Position numbers and translations under genes: made by a program
In this document: positions 56,499 to 64,000 of the stretch, in pieces
Numbering within the stretch: position 1 is the first letter of the stretch
How the letters are laid out: every line of letters begins with the position of its first letter
Notes under the pieces: model-generated
Seen by the model: only the letters and a program-made list of their open reading frames with translations
Told to the model about the DNA's origin: nothing
Database searches by the model: none
Assembly: GCA_026129255.1 (NCBI GenBank)
Contig: JAHCIJ010000001.1
Span: 186,001 to 250,000, forward strand
Length of the DNA stretch: 64,000 bases
DNA from: Anaerolineales bacterium
Lineage (GTDB): Bacteria > Chloroflexota > Anaerolineae > Anaerolineales > UBA11579
Direction: 5' to 3'

Positions 56499-57302
56499 AT
56501 GACCACCCAACGCATCTTCACCAACGGCCGCCTGGTCTATTACCGCCAGGCGGCCACTGCGCAGCACTGGGACTCTGTCTGGAAGTCCCAGGACACTGAG
56601 CGCCTGTACGCCGAAGCCGCTAACGGTGAGCTCGATTACTACACAGATATCTTTCCGCGTCATCTGCCCAAAACCGGCAAGATCCTTGAGGCCGGCTGTG
56701 GCCTCGGCCAATTTGTTATTGCTCTGCGCCAGCGAGGCTATGAAGCCGAAGGCGTAGATTACGCCGAGGACACCATTCGTTTTCTCAATGAGCGCTTCCC
56801 AGACCATCCCTTCCGCGTGGCTGATGTCACCGCTATGAACGTGCCCGATGGCTACTACCATGGATACATCTCCCTCGGCGTCATGGAACACCTGCAAGAA
56901 GGGCCGCAGCAGTTCCTTAAAGAAACCTTTCGTATTTTGGCTCCTGACGGCGTAGCGTGTATTTCCGTACCCTATCTCAACTTCTTGCGCCGCCTCAAAG
57001 CTAGGTTGGGCATATACGGCCGCCCGGGGCAGGAAAACTTGCCTTTCTATCAATACGCGTATTCAGCGCAGGAGTTCTCGCGCATTTTGGAGCAGCACGG
57101 GTTTGAAGTTATCGCCCGCTACCAATACGGCGGCTATAAAGGCGTGAAAGACGAGCTACCCGGGCTCACCAGAATGTTTGAATGGCCACAGGGTTGGCGT
57201 CTACGTAAGTGGCTTATGAACTCCAAATGGATCAACGCACACAACGGCCATATGATGATGTATGTGGCTCGAAAACCAAACAAAAAAGAGGCGGCTTATT
57301 GA
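56499..57302 (+). CDS. SAM-dependent methyltransferase, class I
   Basis: A 267-residue protein with a Rossmann-type methyltransferase core. Motif I is ILEAGCGLGQFVIAL (about residues 66-80) and the acidic end of strand 2 is AEGVDYAED. SLGVMEHLQEGPQQFLKE marks motif post-II of Methyltransf_11/23 enzymes. The C-terminal part is a family-specific helical extension. Substrate unknown; enzymes of this type often act on small molecules or glycan-linked groups. Its last codons form the left arm of a terminator shared with the convergent helicase gene. Confidence 0.87.
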   Translation: MTTQRIFTNGRLVYYRQAATAQHWDSVWKSQDTERLYAEAANGELDYYTDIFPRHLPKTGKILEAGCGLGQFVIALRQRGYEAEGVDYAEDTIRFLNERFPDHPFRVADVTAMNVPDGYYHGYISLGVMEHLQEGPQQFLKETFRILAPDGVACISVPYLNFLRRLKARLGIYGRPGQENLPFYQYAYSAQEFSRILEQHGFEVIARYQYGGYKGVKDELPGLTRMFEWPQGWRLRKWLMNSKWINAHNGHMMMYVARKPNKKEAAY

Positions 57303-57314
57303 GCCGCCTCTTTT
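57284..57314. terminator. Bidirectional terminator overlapping a coding end
   Basis: AAAAGAGGCGGCT (57284-57296) and its exact complement (57302-57314) with a 5-base loop. The left arm encodes the C-terminus of the methyltransferase; the A and T runs serve both directions. Confidence 0.9.
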
Positions 57315-57315
57315 G

Positions 57316-58644
57316 TTAGCGGTAGCTTTCTAGCCGTTTGGCGTACGCACTATTCTGGCGGTCCTTGCGCGGCGAACGCGTTGGGCGCTGGGACGTAGCG
57401 CCCTTAGGCGCACTCTTCGGCGAATTGCCGTCGGAGGTGCGCTGCGGCCGGCGGGGGCCACCAGCACCCTTGACCGGACGACGGCTGTCCATGGTCTGCT
57501 CCGCCACCTTGGGAGGCGCGGCGTTGTAGTCAAAGCCATCTAGCTTGCGGCTTTCGATCTTCTTGCCCATCACGCGCTCCAGGGCGCGCAACATGTCACG
57601 GTCTTCGTTGGCCACCACCAGCGTAAAGGCTTCGCCGGTGCGCTCTGCGCGGCCGGTGCGGCCAATGCGGTGGATGTAGGCATCCGTGGTGTCTGGCATG
57701 TCATAGTTGATGACCAGCTTGATCTTTTCGATATCCAGGCCGCGGGCCGCAATGTCAGTGGCTACCATCACCTGGTAGCGCCCATCACGGAAGCCCTTCA
57801 GCGCCGCCTGGCGCTGGCTCTGACTGCGGTTGCCATGTAGCGCTGTGGCCATATAGCCTTCACGCTCCAATTGGCGTGTCACCTTCTGGGCGCGGTGCTT
57901 GGTGCGGGTGAAGACCAACACAGAGTTGGCCTCGGCGCGCTTCAGCAGTTCCAGCAGCATAGTGGTCTTGAGTGCACCGGGTACCGGGTACAAGGCATGC
58001 GAGACGGTGTGTGCCGGGGCGCTGATGCCGACGGCGACTCGTTTGGGGTTGTGCAGCATGCCGCTGGCCAGCTCGCTGACTTCCTTGGGGAAGGTGGCTG
58101 AAAACAGCATGCTCTGGCGTTTGGTGGGCAGCAGCTTGACGATGCGTTTTACATCTGGCAGGAAGCCCATGTCAAACATACGGTCGGCTTCATCCAGCAC
58201 CAGCACCTCGATCTTGTCGAGGCGCGCGGCGCGCTGATTGGCCAAGTCAAGCAGGCGGCCGGGGCAGGCCACAATGATTTCGGCACCGCGGCGCAGCGCT
58301 TCCACCTGTGGGCGGGCGCCCACGCCACCGTAAACGGTGACACAGCGCAAACCCGTGCCCGCCGAAAGCGTGACAATGGTCTCGCGGATTTGTTCGGCCA
58401 ACTCCCGGGTAGGAGTGACGATCAGTGCGCGCGATTGGTTGCGCGGCCCGCTCAACAGCTTGTTGAGAATGGGCAGCACAAAAGCGGCTGTCTTGCCGGT
58501 GCCCGTTTGTGCCGTGCCTACGATGTCGTGGCCTTCAAGTGCTACCGGGATGGCTTGCACCTGGATAGGCGTAGCCTGTTGGTACCCGGCGCGCTGAATG
58601 CCCTTCGATAGGCGTGAATCGAGGTTGAACTCAGTAAATTTCAC
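57316..58644 (-). CDS. DEAD-box RNA helicase, RhlE-like
   Basis: A 442-residue SF2 helicase. Q motif at the start (FTEFNLDSRLSKGIQRAGYQQATPIQ, split over residues 2-27), motif I AQTGTGKT, Ia PTRELAEQ, II LDEADRMFD, III FSATFP, V VATDIAARGLDIE, VI HRIGRTGRAER. The last ~75 residues are a basic, low-complexity tail rich in Arg, Pro and Ser, which probably binds RNA. RhlE-like helicases unwind structured RNA, often in ribosome assembly or cold adaptation, which suits the two cold-shock genes nearby. An AAGGAAT precedes the ATG. Confidence 0.94.
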   Translation of the reverse strand: MKFTEFNLDSRLSKGIQRAGYQQATPIQVQAIPVALEGHDIVGTAQTGTGKTAAFVLPILNKLLSGPRNQSRALIVTPTRELAEQIRETIVTLSAGTGLRCVTVYGGVGARPQVEALRRGAEIIVACPGRLLDLANQRAARLDKIEVLVLDEADRMFDMGFLPDVKRIVKLLPTKRQSMLFSATFPKEVSELASGMLHNPKRVAVGISAPAHTVSHALYPVPGALKTTMLLELLKRAEANSVLVFTRTKHRAQKVTRQLEREGYMATALHGNRSQSQRQAALKGFRDGRYQVMVATDIAARGLDIEKIKLVINYDMPDTTDAYIHRIGRTGRAERTGEAFTLVVANEDRDMLRALERVMGKKIESRKLDGFDYNAAPPKVAEQTMDSRRPVKGAGGPRRPQRTSDGNSPKSAPKGATSQRPTRSPRKDRQNSAYAKRLESYR

Positions 58645-58886
58645 AATATTCCTTTGTATTCAGGAGTCTACGGGGGTATACCGTCAGTATGACGGGCCGA
58701 AACTGAAGTTCAAACCAAAGCGTTCGGAGAACGCAGAACAGCAGCGACTGCTGAATAACGATAGTTGGATAAGACTGGCTGAGTATACAAGGAAAGATGT
58801 GAATGTCAAGCAAGCGAAGTATGAGAATTGTTTGAGTTGTGCTCAACGCAACTGGTGTATAGTTCGCCAACTTTAAAGGGACGACT
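58645..58886. other. Intergenic region between divergent helicase and mannosyltransferase genes
   Basis: No convincing gene is seen in these 242 bases. TATAGT at 58857-58862 could be a -10 box for the plus-strand gene, with TTGAGT 20 bases or TTGTGC 15 bases upstream, neither at good spacing. AAAGGGACGAC precedes the downstream ATG. Confidence 0.4.
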
Positions 58887-60176
58887 ATGCAAAAATTCTT
58901 TCAAGATCCCGCCCGCCGCACAGTGACCCTCATCTGGCTTGGCTGGGCCATCCTCCTGCTCGGCTATCAGGCTTACTTGCCAGCTCGTTTGGAGTTGACC
59001 CGGCCTGATTATGCAATTGAGTGGACTCCGCAGGAGACCCGGGCAGGCGCACAGGCGGATAAGCTCTATCTCAGCGAACCCTTTTTGAACACACACGTCT
59101 CATGGGACTCGGAGTTTTATCTTGGCATTGCACTGGAAGGCTATCACTCCGATAACATTCGCCGCGTCAACGGCACTTTTGATGATGCCGTGCTCGGCTT
59201 CTGGCCCTTCACCCCGCCCGCCGCGTCGCAGCCCGGTGATCGGCTTTCCATGAGCCAGGCCTTCTTCCCCATGTATCCGCTTGCCATCCGCGCCCTCAGC
59301 CTGCCATTGGGCGTGTTGGGGATGAACCCGATTGCCACCGCTACCTTGTCCGCGGTCGGCATCTCGCTGCTCGGCGCGCTGGCTGGCATGCTGGCCCTGT
59401 ATGAGCTTGCCAAAGATGAACTCGGCGAGGATGGCGGCTTGCGGGCAGCCTTCTATCTCGTGATCTTTCCCAGCGGTTTCTTTTTGGCGCAGGTCTACAC
59501 CGAGGGGCTATTCGTTGGCCTGGCGTTCTGGGCGCTGCTGTTGGCACGCCGCGGGCAGCTGGGGTGGGCGGCCATTTTGGCTGTGTTGGCCACGTATACC
59601 CGCGCGGTGGGCGTGCTTTTGGCGGTGCCTATGTTCTACGCCTGGTTTCGCAGCGGCGCCTGGAGCGAACTTGCCCAGCGCTTCTCATGGAGTGCGATCC
59701 GTGGCCTGCTGCTGGCAACTGTGCCGCTGCTGGCCTTCGGCCTGTGGCGCATTTCGTATTATGGACAAGCCTTCACTATCGTGGAGGATGTATGGTTCGG
59801 CCGCGGACTCTTGGCCTGGGATAAGACCTTCTACAACTGGGGCGTAGTGTTGGATATCCTGCGGGCTGGGGTTTCCCAATCTTCGGCCTACTACTCGCTG
59901 GAACTGGCAGGCATTTTGTTTGGCTTTGTGGCGTGCATCGTCGGCTTGCGCCGCCATCCAGATCTGGCGCTGTTTGGTTTGCTAGCTGTCTTCCTGTCCT
60001 TCACGAGCGGACAGGCCCAGGGGATGTATCGCTATGTGTTGGTGGCGCCCTCTGTGTTCTTGTTGCTGGCGCGTGCGGGCAAACATGCCGCCTTTGACCG
60101 CTCATGGAGCATGCTGAGCCTGTTGTTGATGAGCATCATGGCAGCGTTGTTCAGTTTTGATCTGTGGGCGGGATAG
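58887..60176 (+). CDS. PIG-V-like mannosyltransferase (membrane)
   Basis: A 429-residue membrane protein with about ten hydrophobic segments. After the first TM segment it has HVSWDSEFYLGIALEGY (about residues 70-86), the WD-x3-YL-x-IA-x-GY motif of the GT-C PIG-V family. FFPMYPLAIRAL and FLAQVYTEGLFVGLAFWALL are further conserved segments of the family. In eukaryotes PIG-V adds the second mannose of GPI anchors; bacterial members probably act on other lipid-linked glycans. It stands alone. The stop lies 2 bases before the end of the convergent Mrr-like gene. Confidence 0.85.
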   Translation: MQKFFQDPARRTVTLIWLGWAILLLGYQAYLPARLELTRPDYAIEWTPQETRAGAQADKLYLSEPFLNTHVSWDSEFYLGIALEGYHSDNIRRVNGTFDDAVLGFWPFTPPAASQPGDRLSMSQAFFPMYPLAIRALSLPLGVLGMNPIATATLSAVGISLLGALAGMLALYELAKDELGEDGGLRAAFYLVIFPSGFFLAQVYTEGLFVGLAFWALLLARRGQLGWAAILAVLATYTRAVGVLLAVPMFYAWFRSGAWSELAQRFSWSAIRGLLLATVPLLAFGLWRISYYGQAFTIVEDVWFGRGLLAWDKTFYNWGVVLDILRAGVSQSSAYYSLELAGILFGFVACIVGLRRHPDLALFGLLAVFLSFTSGQAQGMYRYVLVAPSVFLLLARAGKHAAFDRSWSMLSLLLMSIMAALFSFDLWAG

Positions 60177-60178
60177 CC

Positions 60179-60733
60179 CTAGCTAGCCTTTCTGATCTGT
60201 TCTGCTAGAACAGTGCGATCAATTAGCTTGCAATTGTTGGCTTCTGCCAGCTTCTGTGCACGCCAGCTGAACTTGCTGTTGGTGATCACTACCGCACGGT
60301 CACATTTGTGGAAGGCCATCCCGGCGACTGCTGCGCGTATGGCATCAACCCCTACAGGCTGCTTCCAGCGTTTCACTTGTATGGCATGCTTGCGGCCGCC
60401 GCGGCTGGCGATCAAATCGACCCCAAAATCATCATAGCCCCCAATGTGCTCAACACTATAGCCTTGTGACTTCAGCAAATGGGCAACGAAACGTTCGAAT
60501 TCTGTCCCACTCATTTCATCTACACCGTGGATGTCCAATGGGCGCGTGATCCTGAAGTATCGGAACAGACGCCAGCCGATGTAGATGAAGCCCAAAGCAA
60601 GAATGAGGATTGCAATCGACTTAAGCCAAGGCGTGTTACTAGCAAAGCCCAAAGCTACGATGAGCAGGCCATCCCATAGTAATTCTGAAAAAGCTGATTT
60701 GTTGCGGCGCCTGCTCCTAGAATTCCGAGCCAT
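60179..60733 (-). CDS. Membrane-anchored Mrr-like restriction endonuclease domain protein
   Basis: A 184-residue protein. Two hydrophobic segments (about residues 18-34 and 37-55) are followed by an Mrr_cat domain (about 75-180). The PD-(D/E)xK motif is GGYDDFGVDLIASRGG and then AIQVKRWKQ: the Asp of GVDLI and the Q-x-K of IQVKRW are the catalytic core. Mrr enzymes cut modified DNA. Here the nuclease domain is tied to the membrane and lacks the usual winged-helix recognition domain. It may attack incoming DNA or serve another DNA role. It is convergent with the mannosyltransferase gene. Confidence 0.82.
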   Translation of the reverse strand: MARNSRSRRRNKSAFSELLWDGLLIVALGFASNTPWLKSIAILILALGFIYIGWRLFRYFRITRPLDIHGVDEMSGTEFERFVAHLLKSQGYSVEHIGGYDDFGVDLIASRGGRKHAIQVKRWKQPVGVDAIRAAVAGMAFHKCDRAVVITNSKFSWRAQKLAEANNCKLIDRTVLAEQIRKAS

Positions 60734-60753
60734 TTATCCCCTCCATGGTGATT

Positions 60754-62112
60754 TTACAATTGCCAGCTCTCGCCCCAATTGGCGAGCAACGCCTGGTAAC
60801 CGGGGTCCTGATAGCGCGCCAGGCTGAACAGCGGCGCGTACTCCGGTAGCGGCCCGCCGGTGATGTGCCCGGCCAGTAGCTCGGCCAGCCCCGCCGCGGC
60901 CATGATGCCGTAGCCGGATGCCGCGCCGATGATGTATGCGCCGGGCACGCCCAGCGGCCCGGCCAGCGGGCGATTCTCCTGCGTCTTCGTGTAGTAACCG
61001 CCATCCACACTGGGGCGCGGCATGCGCTCTAGATAGCCACGCATGCCGGGCAAGATACGCCCCAGGCCGCGGATGGCGGTTTCGGCGTACAGCGGGTCTT
61101 CTGCGATCGGGAATGTAGGCGCTACCTTCTCGTTGTGCACATCCCACAGGATCAGGATGCTTTGCGCTGCCGCGTCGCCCTCAGGGCGCGTGTGAGCGCC
61201 GGAGGGCAGGCGGCCAAGCAGCCAGGCGGTCTCTGGGTCCTCGGCCAGCATGGCGCGCTCGTCTGCGCTCCAGGGCAGTTCTTGTTCATCGGCGCAGATC
61301 ACCAGCGGCGAATCCCGGCCCACCGCACCGAGATGATCATTGAAAGCTGCCTTAAGGTGCGGCTCGTTGTGGACTGGCACATCTACACCCAATAGCGCAC
61401 CTACAGAGCCAATATGCGGTCCCGCGGCGTTGACGAAAGTGGGTGTCTTGATGGCTGTGCCATCCGCTAGCGTTACGCCGCTCACCGCGCCACCCGCTGT
61501 CTCCACTGCCGACACGCGGCCAGTCACAAGTTCTACGCCAGCGGCGCGGGCTTGCTCCCACATCCACATGCCATAACTTTGTGCGCTCAACCAGCCGGCG
61601 CGGCGCACATGCAGCACGGCCGCCGTCTCCGGCGCCAGGTAGGGAAAGTGCTGCTGGATCAGCGCCGAGTCAGTGATCAGATCTGAGCCACCTGGCCCTT
61701 CGTAGCCCTCGGCATGGTGCGGCTGGTAGCTGGCGCTGCCAGCCGCGTGCTCGCGCAGCTCGCCTGCGCCGAGCTGCGCTGCCTCAGTGGCCGCGGCGCG
61801 CAAACCATCGATCTGTGCCGCGTCTGTGGTGACGTATAGATAGCCGCGGCGGTTGAGCTTGAACATATTGTTGCAGGCCGCGGCACGCTCCTCCATCAGC
61901 GCGATGCTACGGTTCATCAGTTGCACCATGGCATCGCCCGGGCCGGGCCACCAGTTACGGTAGCACTCGCTGGATTTATCAGAGGTCAGGGTGAGTGGCG
62001 GGTGCTCGTCAATTACAAGGATGTCTTTGAACCCTTGCTGAGCCAAGGCGTAGGCTGCGCTGATGCCGAGGATCCCGGCACCGCAGATGACAACAGATGA
62101 TGTGCTGCCCAT
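60754..62112 (-). CDS. FAD-dependent amino-acid oxidase/dehydrogenase-like protein (DAO family)
   Basis: A 452-residue flavoprotein of the DAO family. The FAD-binding motif is VVICGAGILGISAAYALA (about residues 8-25) with IDEHPP at the end of strand 2. GYYTKTQENRPLAGPLGVPG and then AYIIGAASGYGIMAAAGLAELL is the second FAD contact near the C-terminus. Family members oxidise D-amino acids, sarcosine, glycine or D-hydroxyproline. The gene is divergent from a LacI-type regulator, which probably controls it, and close to a DapA-family gene. Confidence 0.87.
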   Translation of the reverse strand: MGSTSSVVICGAGILGISAAYALAQQGFKDILVIDEHPPLTLTSDKSSECYRNWWPGPGDAMVQLMNRSIALMEERAAACNNMFKLNRRGYLYVTTDAAQIDGLRAAATEAAQLGAGELREHAAGSASYQPHHAEGYEGPGGSDLITDSALIQQHFPYLAPETAAVLHVRRAGWLSAQSYGMWMWEQARAAGVELVTGRVSAVETAGGAVSGVTLADGTAIKTPTFVNAAGPHIGSVGALLGVDVPVHNEPHLKAAFNDHLGAVGRDSPLVICADEQELPWSADERAMLAEDPETAWLLGRLPSGAHTRPEGDAAAQSILILWDVHNEKVAPTFPIAEDPLYAETAIRGLGRILPGMRGYLERMPRPSVDGGYYTKTQENRPLAGPLGVPGAYIIGAASGYGIMAAAGLAELLAGHITGGPLPEYAPLFSLARYQDPGYQALLANWGESWQL

Positions 62113-62194
62113 TTACCAATTCAACCACAGTTGAAGCAGCCTGCAGGATTACAATTGCCTAGAAAGGCAAAAAATAGTTTAGAAACGGGGAAAC

Positions 62195-63190
62195 ATGATC
62201 GGAATCGAAGAAATTGCCAAGCAAGCCGGTGTGTCTCGCTCTACAGTCTCTCGAGTGATCAACAATGACCCCAATGTAAGCGAGCGAACGCGCCAACGAG
62301 TACTTGAGGTTGTTTCTTCGAACAACTATGTACCGAACCGGGCTGCCCGCAAACTGGCGGGAGGGCGAACTGGCGTCATTGGTCTAGTGATCCCTATTGG
62401 AGTTTCCAGGCTGTTTGTAGAACCCTTCTTTCCCATCCTCGTCCAAAGCGTGACCGACCGCTGCAATCGCCTCAATCACTCAGTCATGCTTTGGCTCGGT
62501 GAGCCTGAGCGCGAACGGAGAAGCATTACCCAGATTCTTAGCAATGACCTTCTTGACGGAGTCATCGTATCGTCCTTTCAGGATCGTGACCCCATTGTGG
62601 CCGCATTGCACCAGTCACAGATCCCCTTCGTGCTGATCGGGCGGTACCCTGATAGCCTGCCGGTCAACTTTGTGGATATTGATAATGAAGAGTGCACCCG
62701 CCGCGCTGTCAACTATTTAATCCATACGGGTCACAAGCGTATCGCTACTATCACCGGTGTTGCCGGGACCTTGGTTAGCCGTGTACGTCTTCAGGCCTAT
62801 CGTGACACACTGGCTAGAGCGGGTTTTCAGGTGGATGAGAATCTCATTGCCGAAGGTGGCTTTATAGAGGAGGGAGGGTATGCGGCCATGCGCAAGCTTG
62901 CTGCCCACCAGCCGGATGCAGTATTTGCGGCCAACGATGCCATGGCTGTGGGCGCTATTCGCTGCTTGAGCGAACTGGGCCTGCGCGTGCCTGAGGATGT
63001 GGCTGTAGTCGGTTTTGACGATGCGCCTTTTGCCGCCAGCTACAAACCGGCGCTCACCACAGTTGCGCAGCCTATTGCAGAACTTGGGCGTCACGCTGTG
63101 AATATGCTCATGCAACTTATTCAAAGGCCACATACCCAACCAATAATGGAAGTGCTTCCCTCCGAGTTGGTGATTAGAGAATCAGCTTAA
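62195..63190 (+). CDS. LacI-family transcriptional regulator
   Basis: A 331-residue repressor. The HTH is at residues 2-25 (IGIEEIAKQAGVSRSTVSRV) with the hinge helix NYVPNRAARKLAGG (about 46-59). The rest is a periplasmic-binding-type ligand domain (GVIGLVIPI ... AVFAANDAMAVGAIRCL ... VAVVGFDDAPFAASYKPALT). The effector is unknown. It is divergent from the DAO gene by 82 bases and overlaps the convergent DapA-family gene by 9 bases, so it is likely the local regulator. Confidence 0.93.
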   Translation: MIGIEEIAKQAGVSRSTVSRVINNDPNVSERTRQRVLEVVSSNNYVPNRAARKLAGGRTGVIGLVIPIGVSRLFVEPFFPILVQSVTDRCNRLNHSVMLWLGEPERERRSITQILSNDLLDGVIVSSFQDRDPIVAALHQSQIPFVLIGRYPDSLPVNFVDIDNEECTRRAVNYLIHTGHKRIATITGVAGTLVSRVRLQAYRDTLARAGFQVDENLIAEGGFIEEGGYAAMRKLAAHQPDAVFAANDAMAVGAIRCLSELGLRVPEDVAVVGFDDAPFAASYKPALTTVAQPIAELGRHAVNMLMQLIQRPHTQPIMEVLPSELVIRESA

Positions 63191-64000
63191 TGCCGCTACT
63201 GCCTGCTCAGCTTCCTCTGGCGAGAAATCCTGCAGCGGGCTGCGCACCGGCCACAGCGGCAGGCCGTGCTGTGCATGCAGCATCGCCTTCAGGTACGCGG
63301 GCGCCGGAGGCATAGCATCCATAGCGGCGCGCGCCGCGTCCAGCGTGGCCTGGTGCGTGCTGCCATCTGTGTCCCACAGAAAACCCTCATACACGGCGCG
63401 CAATTCTGCGCAACGCAGATTGGCCAGCGCCGTAATGGCGCCTGCCGCGCCGGCTTGCATGCCGCTGGTCATTAGCTTGTCATTGCCAACCAGCACGGCA
63501 CAGCCCGGTAGGCCTTCGGCGTACATGGCTGCAGACGCCAGGTCGCCTGTGGAATCCTTGAGCCCGGCAAAGCGAGTGGGGTAGGTGGCGTGCAAGCGTT
63601 GCAGCAGACTGAGCGGCAGCGGCACGCCGCTCACGGCCGGGATGTGATAGCCGAGCAGCCAGCGGCCTTCAGGTACACTGCGCTCGATCACCTGGCTGTA
63701 CCAGTCAAACAGCCCATCTTCGCTGGCGTTGCGCACAAAAAAGGGCGGCAGCACAACCGTGGCCTCAAAACCCAGTTCGTAAACGGCCTGGTTGAGCGCG
63801 ATCGTTTCCGTTAGGCTGGGCGTGCCCGTGCCCGCCAGCAGGCGGAACTCTTCGGGGCGGGCGGCCGCGGCTGCTTTGAAGATATCGATGCGCTCGGCGG
63901 CGGAGAAGCTCGTGCCTTCGCCGGTGGTGCCCAGCAGCAAGGCGCCGTGGGCGCCGCGCTGCGCGAAGAAACCGAGCAAGCTTTGCCAGGCGGCCAGGTC
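63182..64000 (-). CDS. Dihydrodipicolinate synthase/N-acetylneuraminate lyase-family protein (5' end cut by window edge)
   Basis: The frame runs from beyond the right edge to a stop at 63182, leaving about 272 residues. Family motifs are GALLLGTTGEG (pyruvate-binding GTTGE), LLGYHIPAVSG (conserved Tyr) and FAGLKDSTGD with the Schiff-base Lys. The first ~30 residues are missing. With the nearby DAO-family gene, this could be a catabolic aldolase or deaminase rather than DapA itself, for instance in hydroxyproline or sugar-acid breakdown; this is inference. Confidence 0.88.
   Translation of the reverse strand, partial: DLAAWQSLLGFFAQRGAHGALLLGTTGEGTSFSAAERIDIFKAAAAARPEEFRLLAGTGTPSLTETIALNQAVYELGFEATVVLPPFFVRNASEDGLFDWYSQVIERSVPEGRWLLGYHIPAVSGVPLPLSLLQRLHATYPTRFAGLKDSTGDLASAAMYAEGLPGCAVLVGNDKLMTSGMQAGAAGAITALANLRCAELRAVYEGFLWDTDGSTHQATLDAARAAMDAMPPAPAYLKAMLHAQHGLPLWPVRSPLQDFSPEEAEQAVAALS

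Noticed and set aside
1-64000. tRNA genes, rRNA genes or a CRISPR array
   Set aside because: No cloverleaf with a TTCGANTC-type arm, no rRNA signature and no regularly spaced direct repeats were seen. The hairpins at 3579 and 27675 do not fit tRNA arms.

Overview
The window looks like a chromosomal segment of a high-GC member of the Chloroflexota, most likely class Anaerolineae. The evidence is the set of lipoproteins and membrane proteins carrying Thr/Pro-rich linkers, lipoprotein LysM proteins, a SIMPL lipoprotein, a BMP-type nucleoside ABC importer, an IleRS of the type shared with Actinobacteria, and a transcription-attenuation T-box. This placement is inferred from gene style, not from a marker-gene search. 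No rRNA, tRNA, CRISPR array, transposase or phage gene was seen.

Layout. 1-2222: two membrane glycosyltransferases on the minus strand, the first cut by the window edge. 2274-6135: DinB protein, methionine aminopeptidase, and a plus-strand run DUF35 / VOC / PaiB / APH-kinase. 6116-8599: minus-strand operon of a large ECF sigma factor with two DGPF (YCII) proteins and a ParB-like protein, preceded by a sequence that fits an ECF42-type promoter. 8809-14330: orphan iron-type binding lipoprotein, LysM lipoprotein, NUDIX hydrolase, rho, LysM/M23 lipoprotein with lost catalytic His residues, DinB. 14449-21140: SIMPL, ChrA, RimO, double-HTH RodZ-like protein, ribosomal protein L9, DUF389. 21180-27622: a Bmp-like lipoprotein followed by a complete bmp nucleoside importer (binding protein, ATPase, two permeases). 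27732-35309: DUF4260, ABC-F, MurJ, and a heterodimeric ABC exporter. 35471-39543: LCP protein, Lys/Ala histone-like protein, adenosine deaminase, TIGR01777 epimerase, flavodoxin. 39807-46556: YugP protease, S41 protease, small membrane protein, HAD phosphatase, GT4, CDF transporter with its DtxR/MntR-type regulator, zinc-ribbon membrane protein. 46723-50226: two cold-shock proteins enclosing two paralogous lipoproteins and a degenerate CPBP protein. 50357-51958: an AT-rich TPR/HEPN gene, probably acquired. 52137-55910: T-box and ileS. 56052-64000: MsrB, methyltransferase, DEAD-box helicase, PIG-V-like mannosyltransferase, membrane-anchored Mrr, and a DAO / LacI / DapA-family cluster cut by the right edge.

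The most interesting points are the foreign-looking TPR-HEPN gene; an ABC-F gene whose only plausible start is AUA, inside an ATAA start/stop overlap; a partial second copy of the T-box stem I upstream of the ileS leader; the ECF42-type operon with a candidate autoregulatory promoter and a ParB-like partner; predicted Shine-Dalgarno hairpins in front of both cold-shock genes; divergent promoters that share one -10 element; several genes that look leaderless; and a histone-like Lys/Ala tail on the nucleoside-transporter ATPase. All functions are read from motifs only; no search was run.
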